Source: Streptomyces sp. H27-C3
GTDB lineage: Bacteria > Actinomycetota > Actinomycetes > Streptomycetales > Streptomycetaceae
Length of the DNA: 64,000 bases
Assembly (NCBI RefSeq): GCF_030063415.1
Contig: NZ_JASITA010000011.1
Coordinates: 62,001-126,000, forward strand
Direction: 5' to 3'
Positions 52,806 to 62,617 of the stretch are shown piece after piece (within the stretch, counting starts at the first letter, position 1; every line of letters starts with the position of its first letter). The notes beneath the pieces were generated by a model. The model ran no database searches. It was given only the letters and a program-made list of their open reading frames with translations, and was not told the origin of the DNA. The translations under genes were made by a program, and so were the position numbers.

Positions 52806-53672
52806 TAGGTGTACCGCTCGCGCAGTTCCGCCTTCCTGACCTTGCCGCTGACCGTCATCGGGAACGCGTCCATGACCTGGAGTCTGCGCGGGATCTTGTA
52901 GTGCGCGAGCCCGGTCGCGGCAGAACTCCGTCAGCTCCTCCAGCGTCGGCGGATACCGCGGGTCGCGCGGAATGACGCAGGCCAGGATCTCTTCGCCGTA
53001 CCGCTCGTCGGAGGTGCCGACCACCTGGACGTCGGAGATCTTCGGATGGCCGTGGAGGAACTCCTCGATCTCTCGCGGATAGACGTTCTCACCACCGCGA
53101 ATGATCATGTCCTTGATGCGGCCGACGATCTGGACATACCCGTCCTCGCGGATCACCGCCAGGTCCCCGGTGTGCATCCAGCGGCCCGCGTCGATGGCGT
53201 CCGCCGTCTTCCGCAGCTCCTCCCAGTAGCCGAGCATCACGCTGTAGCCGCGGGTGCGCAGCTCGCCCGCCGCGCGACAGCGTCACTCCCGTCACCGGGT
53301 CCACGACCTTGACCTCGATGTGCGGCAGCACCCGCCCGACCGTGCCCGTGCGGCGCTCCAGGTCGTCGTCGCGGCGGGTCTGGGTGGAGACCGGGGAGGT
53401 CTCCGTCATGCCGTAGCAGATGGACACCTCGGCCATGCGCATCTCGCCGCCCACCCGCTTCGCAGTCGCCCCGCACCTCTTCGACCATCCGCCGGTAGTC
53501 GCTTCCCTGGTGCGCCAGCGAGGCGATCAAGACCGAGACCCCTGCCTGGTTCAGGACGTGCTTCAGCTCGTGCGTGCGGTACGCGGGATTGATGTTGACC
53601 ATGACCGCACCGATCCGCGCGGTGGCGTACCGCGTCAGCACCCACTCCGGGCAGTTGACCGCCCAGAGCCCC
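52806..53672 (-). pseudogene. acyl-CoA synthetase (AMP-binding) remnant, several frameshifts
   Basis: Ordered pieces of a FadD-like enzyme on the minus strand: AVNCPEWVLTRYATARIGAV and MVNINPAYRTHELKHVLNQA, then [60 protein letters not shown] and the C-terminal [20 protein letters not shown]. At least three frame changes (near 53450, 53275 and 52918) and loss of the middle part with the P-loop. The N-terminus is replaced by a recombinase fragment. Confidence 0.85.
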
Positions 53673-54410
53673 GACCTGAGCCACCTCTGCCAGACACTCG
53701 CCACGTTGCCGTATGGCAGCTCCGACCAGGGGCATCCGCTGCGCGCCTTGAGCAGCATGGCGTCCAGAAGGGCCCTGGGGTCCTTCGATCGACGGCCTGG
53801 CCGGGCATCAAGAATCGGCTTCGCACGGGCCCACGCGTCGTCGGTGAGGAGGGGAACCACACGCTCCCGCGCCCGGAACCAAGTGCTGATCTGGTCGTCG
53901 GACCGCTTCTTCCTTGGGGCCTCTCCCAAAATGGTCACGCGCAGGTCCAGCAGGTCAATCACGCTCTCCTGCTCCCAGGGCGCCATCCTGTGCGAATTCA
54001 CCCGAGCCATCTCGACCAGGGCATTAAGGTCACGCGCCCGATCGACAGGTTTCTCTGCTTCCTTCCTGCCACGCCACTGCTTCGTTCCGGAGCTCTTCCA
54101 AGCCCGCCAGTTCGTCATTGAGTGGGCGAACTGCTCGATCAACGGCTTCCTCAGCCGCCTTGCGGTCGAGCTTCTTACGTGCGGCCTGTCGAGCTGTTAC
54201 GGCAGTCGTCACGGCGATAGTCTCGTCCAACTCTTCTATCTGCTCGCCCAGCTCTTTGATGCGCGCCGCGTAGTCGGTGCCGTTACTGTTGACCATGTCA
54301 ATCCAGTCAGCTGCCATCAGCTTCAGACGCTCAGGGTCTTCGAGGAGCCCGCAGACCTCAGACCAGACGCGGTTTTCCAGGGCGTCCGCGTTGATCCGCG
54401 TGGCCCGCGG
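53669..54410 (-). pseudogene. large serine recombinase C-terminal remnant with DUF4096-like tail
   Basis: Minus strand: NADALENRVWSEVCGLLEDP and ERLKLMAADWIDMV, a coiled coil (IKELGEQIEELDETI), a frameshift near 54035, then EQESVIDLLDLRVTILGEAP and WFRARERVVPLLTDDAWARA, and finally an IS5-type DUF4096-like segment (LLKARSGCPWSELPYGN). The catalytic domain is absent. The reading frame runs on into the acyl-CoA synthetase piece at about 53668, making a chimeric open frame. Confidence 0.65.
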
Positions 54411-54753
54411 CGTGGGAGCTGGTCAGGGACGCGCACCGGGAGCTGCGCGCGCTGGCCCCGCGCGTCGTCGACCCGGAGCTGCGCAATGAACTCGTCCTGG
54501 TGTGCGGCTGGTTGGCGGCGGCGACCGGGAGCGGCTCGGACCGGGCTCCGGCCCGCTGGTGGCGCTGACGCCGCGCGAGCTGGATGTGCTGGCGTGCGTG
54601 GCGGCGGGCTCGACGACTGCGGCGGCGGGTCAGCAGCTGGGGCTGCGGCCGGAGACGGTGAAGGGGTATCTGCGTTCCGTGATGCGGAAGTTGGGGGCGC
54701 ACACAAGACTGGAAGCGGTGGTCGCGGCACGACGGGCGGGCCTGCTGCCGTGA
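54400..54753 (+). pseudogene. LuxR-type regulator C-terminal remnant
   Basis: WELVRDAHRELRALAPRVVD in one frame, then after a frameshift near 54540 a clear LuxR helix-turn-helix: LTPRELDVLACVAAGSTTAA and LGLRPETVKGYLRSVMRKLG. The N-terminal sensor part is missing, replaced at about 54400 by recombinase sequence. Confidence 0.75.
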
Positions 54754-54801
54754 CGGTGGCCCGGGAGCGGGGAACAGCCCCGGGCAGCGGTCCACCCCCC
54801 G

Positions 54802-55017
54802 TCAGAACAGCGGCAGCTGACCCGAAAACGTCGGTACGTCGTACCCGTCCAGCGAAGCCCGCACCGCAGGATCCAGCGGCGCGTGCCTCCGCGACCCGAG
54901 GCACGACACCAAGTCGCCCACGTGCCGCGCCCCGGAAGGATCGTGGCGGGCAAACCTGCTCGCCACGACGGCGATTTCACGGCGGCACACCGGGCACGTG
55001 CGACGGGGAGAGGACAT
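54802..55017 (-). CDS. small Cys-containing hypothetical protein
   Basis: 71 residues from the ATG at 55017: MSSPRRTCPVCRREIAVVAS then FARHDPSGARHVGDLVSCLG. A CxxC pair near the start, a His-x-x-Asp segment and one later Cys could form a small zinc site. Codon use is normal for the genome. The family was not recognised. Confidence 0.6.
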   Translation of the reverse strand: MSSPRRTCPVCRREIAVVASRFARHDPSGARHVGDLVSCLGSRRHAPLDPAVRASLDGYDVPTFSGQLPLF

Positions 55018-55141
55018 GCCCCCAGTCTGCCCTGCCCGCCGCGGCGCCGTGCCCCGGAGATCCGCGATGTCCCTCAGATGCCGGGCTCCGGGCTCCAAAC
55101 CGCTCATCAGAAGCCCGTGTCCGCGGATGCGGCGAGGTCCC

Positions 55142-56257
55142 TCAGCTGTCGAGCGGCGCGAACCGGATCTCGTGCACGGCCGCCGACGCCATCGTGCCCA
55201 GCAGCCGCTCCCCCTCCTCGGCGATCTCCGCACGCTGGGCGCGGGTGAACGTACCCAGGGCCTCGATGGTGAGCGTCGCGGTGCCCTTGGTCTCCTCCAT
55301 ATGCCAGAGGCCGGCCGGGAAGCCGTCGACGAGGAGGGGGCGGTAGTACTCGTTCTGGTTCCGGGTACGGAGCCGGTACTTCGTCGCGACCACCCGGCTG
55401 CGGTCGGCGTGCGAGAGCAGCAGGTTGTCGAACTCGGGGAGGAAGCGGGGTGGGGCCGGGGTGTCCTCCGCCGGGCGGGACGCGTCGGGAAGGTCGAAAA
55501 GCTCGACGCCGTTCTCGTCGCTGAAGGTGAGCAGCCGCGGCCGCAGCCGCTCGAACGCCTCCCGCAGCCGGGTCAACCCCGCCCAGACCTGCATGTCCTT
55601 GACCGAGGCGGGCCCGAACGCCGCCAGGTAGCGCAGCACGGCCGCGTCGGGCGTCGCCGGCGCGGGCTCGGACGGCCGGCCCAGCCAGTGCTCGGCGGTG
55701 GTGAGCGCCACCTGGCCGCTCCTGCCCCACAGGCCCCGCGGAGTGACCTGGACCAGGGGCAGTTTGCAGCGGGCCGCGACGGCCAGGGCCGACGGGTCCG
55801 CGTCCGGCCACTCCTTCAGCAGCGCCTCCCGGAGTTCCGCCATGGTCCGTGGCCGCTCCTCGACGAGGCCACGGCTCAGCGCGGCCAGCCGGTCGAGGTC
55901 CACGCCCCGCAGCCCCTTGCGGAACGCCTTGAGCTCCCGTTCACGCGCCGCCTGGACGAGAGGCCGCAGGGCGAGGCAGTCGTCGGCGGTGTGCGTGTGG
56001 ATGGTGGAGCGCATGGTGACGATGCGTACGACGTCGCGCGAAGCCATCAGGCCCGAGAGCTCCTCGGGGGCGAAGCCTTCGAGGCGGGCGAAGAGCTGGT
56101 AGTACGGCGGCTTGGTGTTCTGCGCCTGCAGGCCGACCAGATGCTCGACGGCGTCCGCGGCGGGCATCGCGGCGCGGGACAGCAGGAGCTGGCGCGCCAG
56201 AGTCGCGCGGTTCAGGGCACGGGTACTGAGCATGGCCTTCGCCGGGGATGTGGTCAT
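55142..56257 (-). CDS. winged-helix DNA glycosylase-like protein (AlkZ/HTH_42 superfamily)
   Basis: 371 residues from the ATG at 56257. The HTH_42 (DUF1006) layout is seen: N-terminal winged helices (LSTRALNRATLARQLLLSRA), the motif HLVGLQAQNTKPPYYQLFAR with Gln44-Ala-Gln46, and later TIHTHTADDCLALRPL. A Q-hydrophobic/small-Q motif at this place is catalytic in AlkZ, the Streptomyces glycosylase that unhooks azinomycin-type crosslinks, and in relatives such as YcaQ. Activity on damaged DNA is therefore plausible. No toxin biosynthesis genes are nearby. Confidence 0.78.
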   Translation of the reverse strand: MTTSPAKAMLSTRALNRATLARQLLLSRAAMPAADAVEHLVGLQAQNTKPPYYQLFARLEGFAPEELSGLMASRDVVRIVTMRSTIHTHTADDCLALRPLVQAARERELKAFRKGLRGVDLDRLAALSRGLVEERPRTMAELREALLKEWPDADPSALAVAARCKLPLVQVTPRGLWGRSGQVALTTAEHWLGRPSEPAPATPDAAVLRYLAAFGPASVKDMQVWAGLTRLREAFERLRPRLLTFSDENGVELFDLPDASRPAEDTPAPPRFLPEFDNLLLSHADRSRVVATKYRLRTRNQNEYYRPLLVDGFPAGLWHMEETKGTATLTIEALGTFTRAQRAEIAEEGERLLGTMASAAVHEIRFAPLDS

Positions 56258-56402
56258 GCTCCGCACGCTACTCACCCTTGCGGACAGTTTCCGTCCGCAT
56301 CTCGGAGATCCCCGCACCTCGCAGGCCATGCGCCCGACATTTGGGACGTATATTCTGCACCGTGGCCATGACACCGCATCACCCATGGGAGGCGGGACCC
56401 GT

Positions 56403-57533
56403 ATGAAGCACTCCTGGCGCCGCCAGCCGGCGCCCCCAGCCATGCCTCCCACGGCCGCGCGCCCTCCAGCCCGCCCGGCCGCCGCCTCCACCGATCCGGC
56501 GCAGCAGAACCGGGCCAGCGTCGTGCATGCCGCGCTCTACCGGTACGGCCGGCGCGTCTCCACGCCGGACTCGCTCGCCGAGACGTTCCGTCAACTGCGG
56601 GAGGATCCCGACGGCATGGCCTGGATCGGCCTACACCGGCCGACCGAGGCCGAAATCCTCACCCTGGCCGACGAGTTCGACCTGCACCCACTGGCCGTCG
56701 AGGACGCGATGGAGGCGCACCAGCGCCCCAAGCTGGAGCGGTACGGCGAGACGCTCTTCGTCGTCCTTCGAGCGGCCCGCTACCTGGACGCCGCCGAGGA
56801 GGTCGACTTCGGTGAGCTGCATGTCTTTGTCGGCAGGGACTTCGTCATCACCGTCAGGCACGGCGCGGCGCCCGACCTCTCCGCCGTACGCAACCGGATG
56901 GAGGAGACCCCGGAGCTGATGGCGCTGGGGCCCGAGGCGGTGCTTTACGCGATTCTCGACGCCGTCGTCGACGGATACGCGCCGGTGGTCGAGGGCGTAC
57001 AGAACGACATCGACGAGATCGAGACCGAGGTCTTCCGGGGTGACCCCGAGGTCTCCCGGCGCATCTATGAACTCTCCCGCGAAATGGTGGAGTTCCAGCG
57101 CGCCACCCGCCCCCTGGTCGGCATGCTGCACGGTTTGATGGCGGGCTTCGCGAAGTACCGCACCGATGAGGAACTCCAGCGTTACCTGCGTGACGTCGCC
57201 GACCACGTCACGCACACCAGCGAGCGCGTGGACGGCTTCCGCCAGGCCCTGGCCGACATCCTCACGGTCAACTCGACCCTGGTCACACAGCAGCAGAACG
57301 CGGAGATGCGGGCCATCGCCGAGGCGGGCTTCGAGCAGAACGAGGAGATCAAGAAGATCTCGTCGTGGGCAGCGATTCTGTTCGCACCCACACTCGTGGG
57401 AACCATCTACGGCATGAACTTCGACGAGATGCCCGAGTTGCACTGGGCGTTCGGCTACCCGTTCGCGATTCTGCTGATGGCGGCGGTGTGCGTGAGCCTG
57501 TACTTCATCTTCAAGCGACGGGACTGGCTGTAG
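56403..57533 (+). CDS. corA: CorA-family magnesium/cobalt transporter
   Basis: 376 residues. The N-terminal cytoplasmic domain (after a Pro/Ala-rich 35-residue head) contains HPLAVEDAMEAHQRPKLERY; the long stalk helix leads to two C-terminal transmembrane helices with the invariant YGMNF loop and the end FKRRDWL. It forms a pentameric Mg2+/Co2+ channel. The head (PAPPAMPPTAARPPARPAAA) is low complexity. The ATG at 56403 is preceded by GGAGGCGGGA. Confidence 0.93.
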   Translation: MKHSWRRQPAPPAMPPTAARPPARPAAASTDPAQQNRASVVHAALYRYGRRVSTPDSLAETFRQLREDPDGMAWIGLHRPTEAEILTLADEFDLHPLAVEDAMEAHQRPKLERYGETLFVVLRAARYLDAAEEVDFGELHVFVGRDFVITVRHGAAPDLSAVRNRMEETPELMALGPEAVLYAILDAVVDGYAPVVEGVQNDIDEIETEVFRGDPEVSRRIYELSREMVEFQRATRPLVGMLHGLMAGFAKYRTDEELQRYLRDVADHVTHTSERVDGFRQALADILTVNSTLVTQQQNAEMRAIAEAGFEQNEEIKKISSWAAILFAPTLVGTIYGMNFDEMPELHWAFGYPFAILLMAAVCVSLYFIFKRRDWL

Positions 57534-57717
57534 CCGACAGATCGACCCAAGCATCTATATCCGCATTAGCGAACCTTTCTCTGGGCTGGCCTCAGCGCTC
57601 TGGGGAGAATCTGGGGAGAATCCGCGGCGATGGGGAGCGGGGGCGTTGTCAACTTCCTGGAGCCCGCGGTGGCGTGGTCCGGATTGGGGCGTGTCTGGCC
57701 GTTGTGGGGGCCCCTGG

Positions 57718-57897
57718 TCAGGCGGCCGGGGACAGGCCCGTGGCCTGCCTCCAGGTGGTGAAGCGGTCGGTCATCTCGGTGCGGTAGTGGGGTGCGGTGA
57801 GGAGGTGTCGGCGGGGTCACCGCTGACGGATCGTCTCGTACGACACGACGACGCCGCGTTCCGACATCGCCTCCTCGACCTCACGGAAACGCCAAGG
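57718..57897 (-). pseudogene. IS6-family transposase remnant, two pieces
   Basis: WRFREVEEAMSERGVVVSYE followed by TIR (57826-57897) is the N-terminal signature of IS6 transposases; LTAPHYRTEMTDRFTTWRQA followed by TGLSPAA-stop (57718-57800) is their C-terminus. The DDE core in between is deleted. A tandem 11-bp repeat TCTGGGGAGAA x2 at 57599-57620 and about 100 bp further upstream DNA could not be assigned. Confidence 0.7.
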
Positions 57898-58206
57898 ACA
57901 ACTTCCCCACCGTCGAGGTGTGCCGCAACCTAAGGGCTGTCCCGTAATCCCTGGTGGATCAGCGCACGGCGTCAGATGCGGCGCATCGCAAGGCGGAGGG
58001 ACGTTCGCATACTGGACGTATTCGGGCGTTCCGACAACGCGGCGAGGTGCCGTAGCTGTCGTCGTGCGCCTGCCAGGGATTGCGGGACAGCCCTTAGACC
58101 ACTCGGGACTACGGCTGATCATCTGCGGAGGCACCTACTCGAAGGCCGACAAACGCTACGCCGACAACGTCGTGGCCTACGCGACGCTCGCGGCAGCCAC
58201 CGCTGA
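57892..58206 (+). pseudogene. class F sortase C-terminal remnant, split by a MITE
   Basis: NFPTVEVCRN (up to 57930) and, after the 162-bp MITE, LDHSGLRLIICGGTYSKADK then RYADNVVAYATL. Removing the MITE and TA duplication joins them in one frame over a CTAG site. The pattern matches the end of class F sortases, with the active-site Cys in (T/I)CGG. The N-terminal two thirds are missing. Confidence 0.65.
57933..58094. mobile_element. 162-bp MITE, family 2, copy B
   Basis: Same element as at 32053-32214, inverted, one base different by eye. TA duplications at 57931-57932 and 58095-58096 within CTAG. Inverted ends AGGGCTGTCCCGTAATCCCT / AGGGATTGCGGGACAGCCCT. Confidence 0.88.
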
Positions 58207-58266
58207 GGCGCCGCCTGACGCCCTCGGCGCTGCCGGAGCTGCCCGGACCACTGCCCCCAGAGTCGT

Positions 58267-59097
58267 TCACTCCTGCTCCGCCACCCACTCGTACCAGCGA
58301 TCCATCCCTTCCCCCGTGGTCGCGGACACCGCCAGCAACCTCACCTGCGGATTGACCGAGCGCGCATACGCCTCGCACTGATCGACGTCGAAATCGACAT
58401 AGGGGAGCAAGTCGATCTTGTTGATGATCACCAGGTCGGCGGCGGCGAACATGTAGGGGTACTTCAGCGCCTTGTCCGTACCCTCGGTAACCGAGATGAT
58501 CACGACCTTGCTGCGCTCCCCCAGGTCGAACAGGGCGGGGCAGACCAGGTTCCCCACGTTCTCGACCAGGACCAGCGAGCCGGCCGCGGGCGACAGGACC
58601 GTGAGCGCACCGTGCATCATCTCCGCGTCGAGATGGCACCCCGCCCCGGTGTTCACCTGGACCACCGGGCATCCGGTTCGCCTGATCCGGTCGGCGTCGA
58701 GCATCGTTTCCTGATCGCCCTCGACGACCGCGACCGGTCGCCGGCTCGCGAGATCGGCGATGGTGCGTTCGAGCAGCGTGGTCTTGCCCGCGCCGGGAGA
58801 GCTCATCAGATTCACCGCGACGATTCCCCGATCGGCCAGCCACTCGCGATTGCGGGCCGCGAGATCGTCGTTCTTGGCCAGCACGCGTTGCTCAAGCGTG
58901 ATCGTCTCGCCGGCCGCCTTCGGGTGACCGTGCCCGTGGCCCCCCGTACGGTCGTGCGAGTGATCGTGCGAGTGGCCCTGCGGAGGGGCCTCCGCACCAC
59001 CGGGTGGGCGGCCCCGCACCGTCGCGTCATCTGTCTTCGGCAAGGCGATTCTGGTTCCGCTGCCGCCCTCTTCACCACAACCGCAGGTGCCACACAT
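58267..59097 (-). CDS. hypB: hydrogenase nickel incorporation GTPase HypB
   Basis: 276 residues. The N-terminal high-affinity nickel motif CGTCGCGE (Cys2, 5, 7), a His-rich stretch at 42-58 for nickel storage, Walker A SPGAGKTT (100-107), the metal-site region GAGCHLDAEMMH, and the guanine motif NKIDLL. It delivers nickel to the hydrogenase large subunit together with HypA, encoded 3 bp upstream. It is divergent from the hydrogenase structural genes. Confidence 0.96.
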   Translation of the reverse strand: MCGTCGCGEEGGSGTRIALPKTDDATVRGRPPGGAEAPPQGHSHDHSHDRTGGHGHGHPKAAGETITLEQRVLAKNDDLAARNREWLADRGIVAVNLMSSPGAGKTTLLERTIADLASRRPVAVVEGDQETMLDADRIRRTGCPVVQVNTGAGCHLDAEMMHGALTVLSPAAGSLVLVENVGNLVCPALFDLGERSKVVIISVTEGTDKALKYPYMFAAADLVIINKIDLLPYVDFDVDQCEAYARSVNPQVRLLAVSATTGEGMDRWYEWVAEQE

Positions 59098-59100
59098 ACG

Positions 59101-59430
59101 TCAGCCCACTCTCATCGAAATGATCTCAAGTTCCCGTCCCGATGTGATCTCCACGTCGGCGCTGCCGCAAGGGCAGAGCAGGACAAGATCGGTCAAGGTG
59201 ACATCGGAGTCGCAGGTGCGGCAGTGCAGGACCCCGGGAGGCTGGTCGATGTCCAGCCGCGCACCCTCGGCCGCAGTGCCCTCGGTGACCAGGTCGAAGG
59301 AGAATCGCATGGAGTCGGCCACCACTGCGGTCAGCACGCCCACCCGCAGCCGGACCGCGTGCACCTGCCGACCGGCAGCGCGTTCACACACCGCGTCGAC
59401 CACGCTCTGCGCGATCGCCAATTCATGCAC
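59101..59430 (-). CDS. hypA: hydrogenase maturation nickel chaperone HypA
   Basis: 109 residues from the GTG at 59430, giving (V/M)HELAIAQSVVDAV with nickel ligand His2. This start is chosen because HypA proteins begin MHE; the longer frame upstream lacks homology. The zinc site is CRTC followed by CPC: the second pair is CxC instead of the usual CxxC, one residue short. It works with HypB in nickel insertion. Confidence 0.92.
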   Translation of the reverse strand: MHELAIAQSVVDAVCERAAGRQVHAVRLRVGVLTAVVADSMRFSFDLVTEGTAAEGARLDIDQPPGVLHCRTCDSDVTLTDLVLLCPCGSADVEITSGRELEIISMRVG

Positions 59431-59651
59431 AGCCGCCCCGTTCTCGCGTCCACGTCCAGCCCGCATATTCGCTTGCCGGCCGAGACCGCCCGCCGGTAAG
59501 CCATTCATCCCGCCGAGCCGCTCACTGGCTCCTATTCCGCTTGGTTCACGCCTGATCCACGATCTCCGCCGACCTGGAAGAGGAATACCATGGTCGACTT
59601 GCGAATTCTCGTGTTGACAGGGCACCCGAAAGGAGTCTAGATGGTAGCAAT

Positions 59652-60788
<1,137 letters not shown>

Positions 60789-60825
60789 CCCACACACCGC
60801 GAAAACAGAGAGCTGAGGCGGCGCA

Positions 60826-62616
60826 ATGACAGCGACGCGCAACAAGGGGGGCGGCGGAAGCCGGGGCCAGGACGAATTGGTGGAGATGGCGTGGGACCCC
60901 ATCACCCGGATCGTCGGCAGCCTGGGCATCTACACGAAGATCGACTTCAAGCAGCGAGTGGTCGCCGAGTGCCACAGCACGAGCTCCATCTTCCGCGGCT
61001 ACTCGGTCTTCATGAAGGGCAAGGACCCACGTGACGCGCACTTCATCACCAGCCGGATCTGCGGCATCTGCGGTGACAACCACGCCACGTGTTCCTGTTA
61101 CGCGCAGAACATGGCCTACGGAGTGAAGCCGCCGCATCTCGGCGAATGGATCGTCAATCTCGGCGAGGCAGCGGAGTACATGTTCGACCACAACATCTTC
61201 CAGGAGAACCTGGTGGGGGTCGACTACTGCGAGAGGATGGTCGCCGAGACGAATCCCGGAGTGCTCGAACAGGCCAACCGGACCGCCTCGCCGCAGGCGG
61301 ACGCCCACGGGTACAAGACCATCGGCGACATCATGCGCTCCCTGAACCCGTTCACCGGCGAGTTCTACCGCGAGGCACTCCAGGTGAGCCGGATGACCCG
61401 GGAGATGTTCTGCCTGATGGAGGGCCGGCACGTGCACCCCTCCACGCTGTACCCCGGTGGCGTGGGAACCGTGGCGACCATCCAGTTGATGACGGACTAC
61501 ATCACGCGTCTTCAGCGGTACGTCGAGTTCATGAAGAAGGTCGTGCCCATGCACGACGACCTCTTCGACTTCTTCTACGAGGCGCTCCCCGGCTACGAGC
61601 AGGTCGGCAACCGGCGCATCCTGCTGGGGTGCTGGGGCTCTTTCCAGGACCCCGAGCACTGCAACTTCGAGTACAAGGACATGACCAACTGGGGTCGGAA
61701 GATGTACGTGACCCCGGGCGTCGTCGTCGACGGGAAACTGGTCACCACGGACCTGGTGAAGATCAACCTGGGTATCCGCATCCTGCTTGGTTCGTCCTAC
61801 TACGGCGACTGGGAAGACCAGGAGATGTTCGTGACCCACGATCCGCTGGGCAATCCGGTCGACCGGCGCCACCCCTGGAACCAGCACACCAACCCGCAGC
61901 CGCAGAAGCGGGACCTGGACGACAAATACAGCTGGGTCATGTCGCCGCGGTGGTTCGACGGAAAGGACTACCTCGCACTGGACACCGGAGGCGGACCGCT
62001 GGCCCGGCTGTGGGTCACGGCGCTCGCCGGCCTGGTCGACATCGGCTACATCAAGGCCACCGGCGACAGCGTGAAGATCAACCTCCCCAAGACCGCCCTC
62101 AAGGGCCCGGTCGAACTGGAATGGCGCATCCCGCAGTGGAGCAACACCCTTGAGCGCAACCGGGCCCGCACCTACTTCCAGGCGTACGCCGCCGCCTGCG
62201 CGCTGCACTTCGCGGAGAAGGCCCTCGTGGAGATCCGGGCCGGGCGGACGAAGACCTGGGAGAAGTTCGAGGTCCCTGAGGAGGGCATCGGCTGCGGCTT
62301 CACCGAGGCGGTGCGCGGCGTCCTGTCCCACCACATGGTGATCCGGGACGGCAAGATCGCCAACTACCACCCGTACCCGCCGACCCCGTGGAACGCGAGC
62401 CCACGCGACACCTACGGCACGCCGGGTCCCTACGAGGACGCGGTGCAGGGGCAGCCGATCTTCGAGGAGAACGACCGGGAGCACTTCAAAGGCATCGACA
62501 TCATGCGCACCGTCCGCAGTTTCGACCCGTGTCTGCCCTGCGGAGTGCACATGTATCTCGGCGAGGGCAAGAAGCTGGATTTGCTGCACTCGCCGACCCA
62601 GTCCGCGGGTGCGTAA
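60826..62616 (+). CDS. hhyL: [NiFe] hydrogenase large subunit, group 1h
   Basis: 596 residues. The nickel ligands are in ITSRICGICGDNHATC (Cys79, Cys82) and FDPCLPCGVHMYLG (Cys569, Cys572). A C-terminal extension of 21 residues follows His575, the site where the maturation endopeptidase normally cuts after nickel insertion. It pairs with the small subunit encoded 37 bp upstream; the NifU-type gene follows immediately. Confidence 0.96.
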   Translation: MTATRNKGGGGSRGQDELVEMAWDPITRIVGSLGIYTKIDFKQRVVAECHSTSSIFRGYSVFMKGKDPRDAHFITSRICGICGDNHATCSCYAQNMAYGVKPPHLGEWIVNLGEAAEYMFDHNIFQENLVGVDYCERMVAETNPGVLEQANRTASPQADAHGYKTIGDIMRSLNPFTGEFYREALQVSRMTREMFCLMEGRHVHPSTLYPGGVGTVATIQLMTDYITRLQRYVEFMKKVVPMHDDLFDFFYEALPGYEQVGNRRILLGCWGSFQDPEHCNFEYKDMTNWGRKMYVTPGVVVDGKLVTTDLVKINLGIRILLGSSYYGDWEDQEMFVTHDPLGNPVDRRHPWNQHTNPQPQKRDLDDKYSWVMSPRWFDGKDYLALDTGGGPLARLWVTALAGLVDIGYIKATGDSVKINLPKTALKGPVELEWRIPQWSNTLERNRARTYFQAYAAACALHFAEKALVEIRAGRTKTWEKFEVPEEGIGCGFTEAVRGVLSHHMVIRDGKIANYHPYPPTPWNASPRDTYGTPGPYEDAVQGQPIFEENDREHFKGIDIMRTVRSFDPCLPCGVHMYLGEGKKLDLLHSPTQSAGA

Positions 62617-62617
62617 C

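Noticed and set aside
57534..57717. Integration site or tRNA remnant around the TCTGGGGAGAA tandem repeat
   Set aside because: No tRNA fold or duplicated attachment core could be found in the window.
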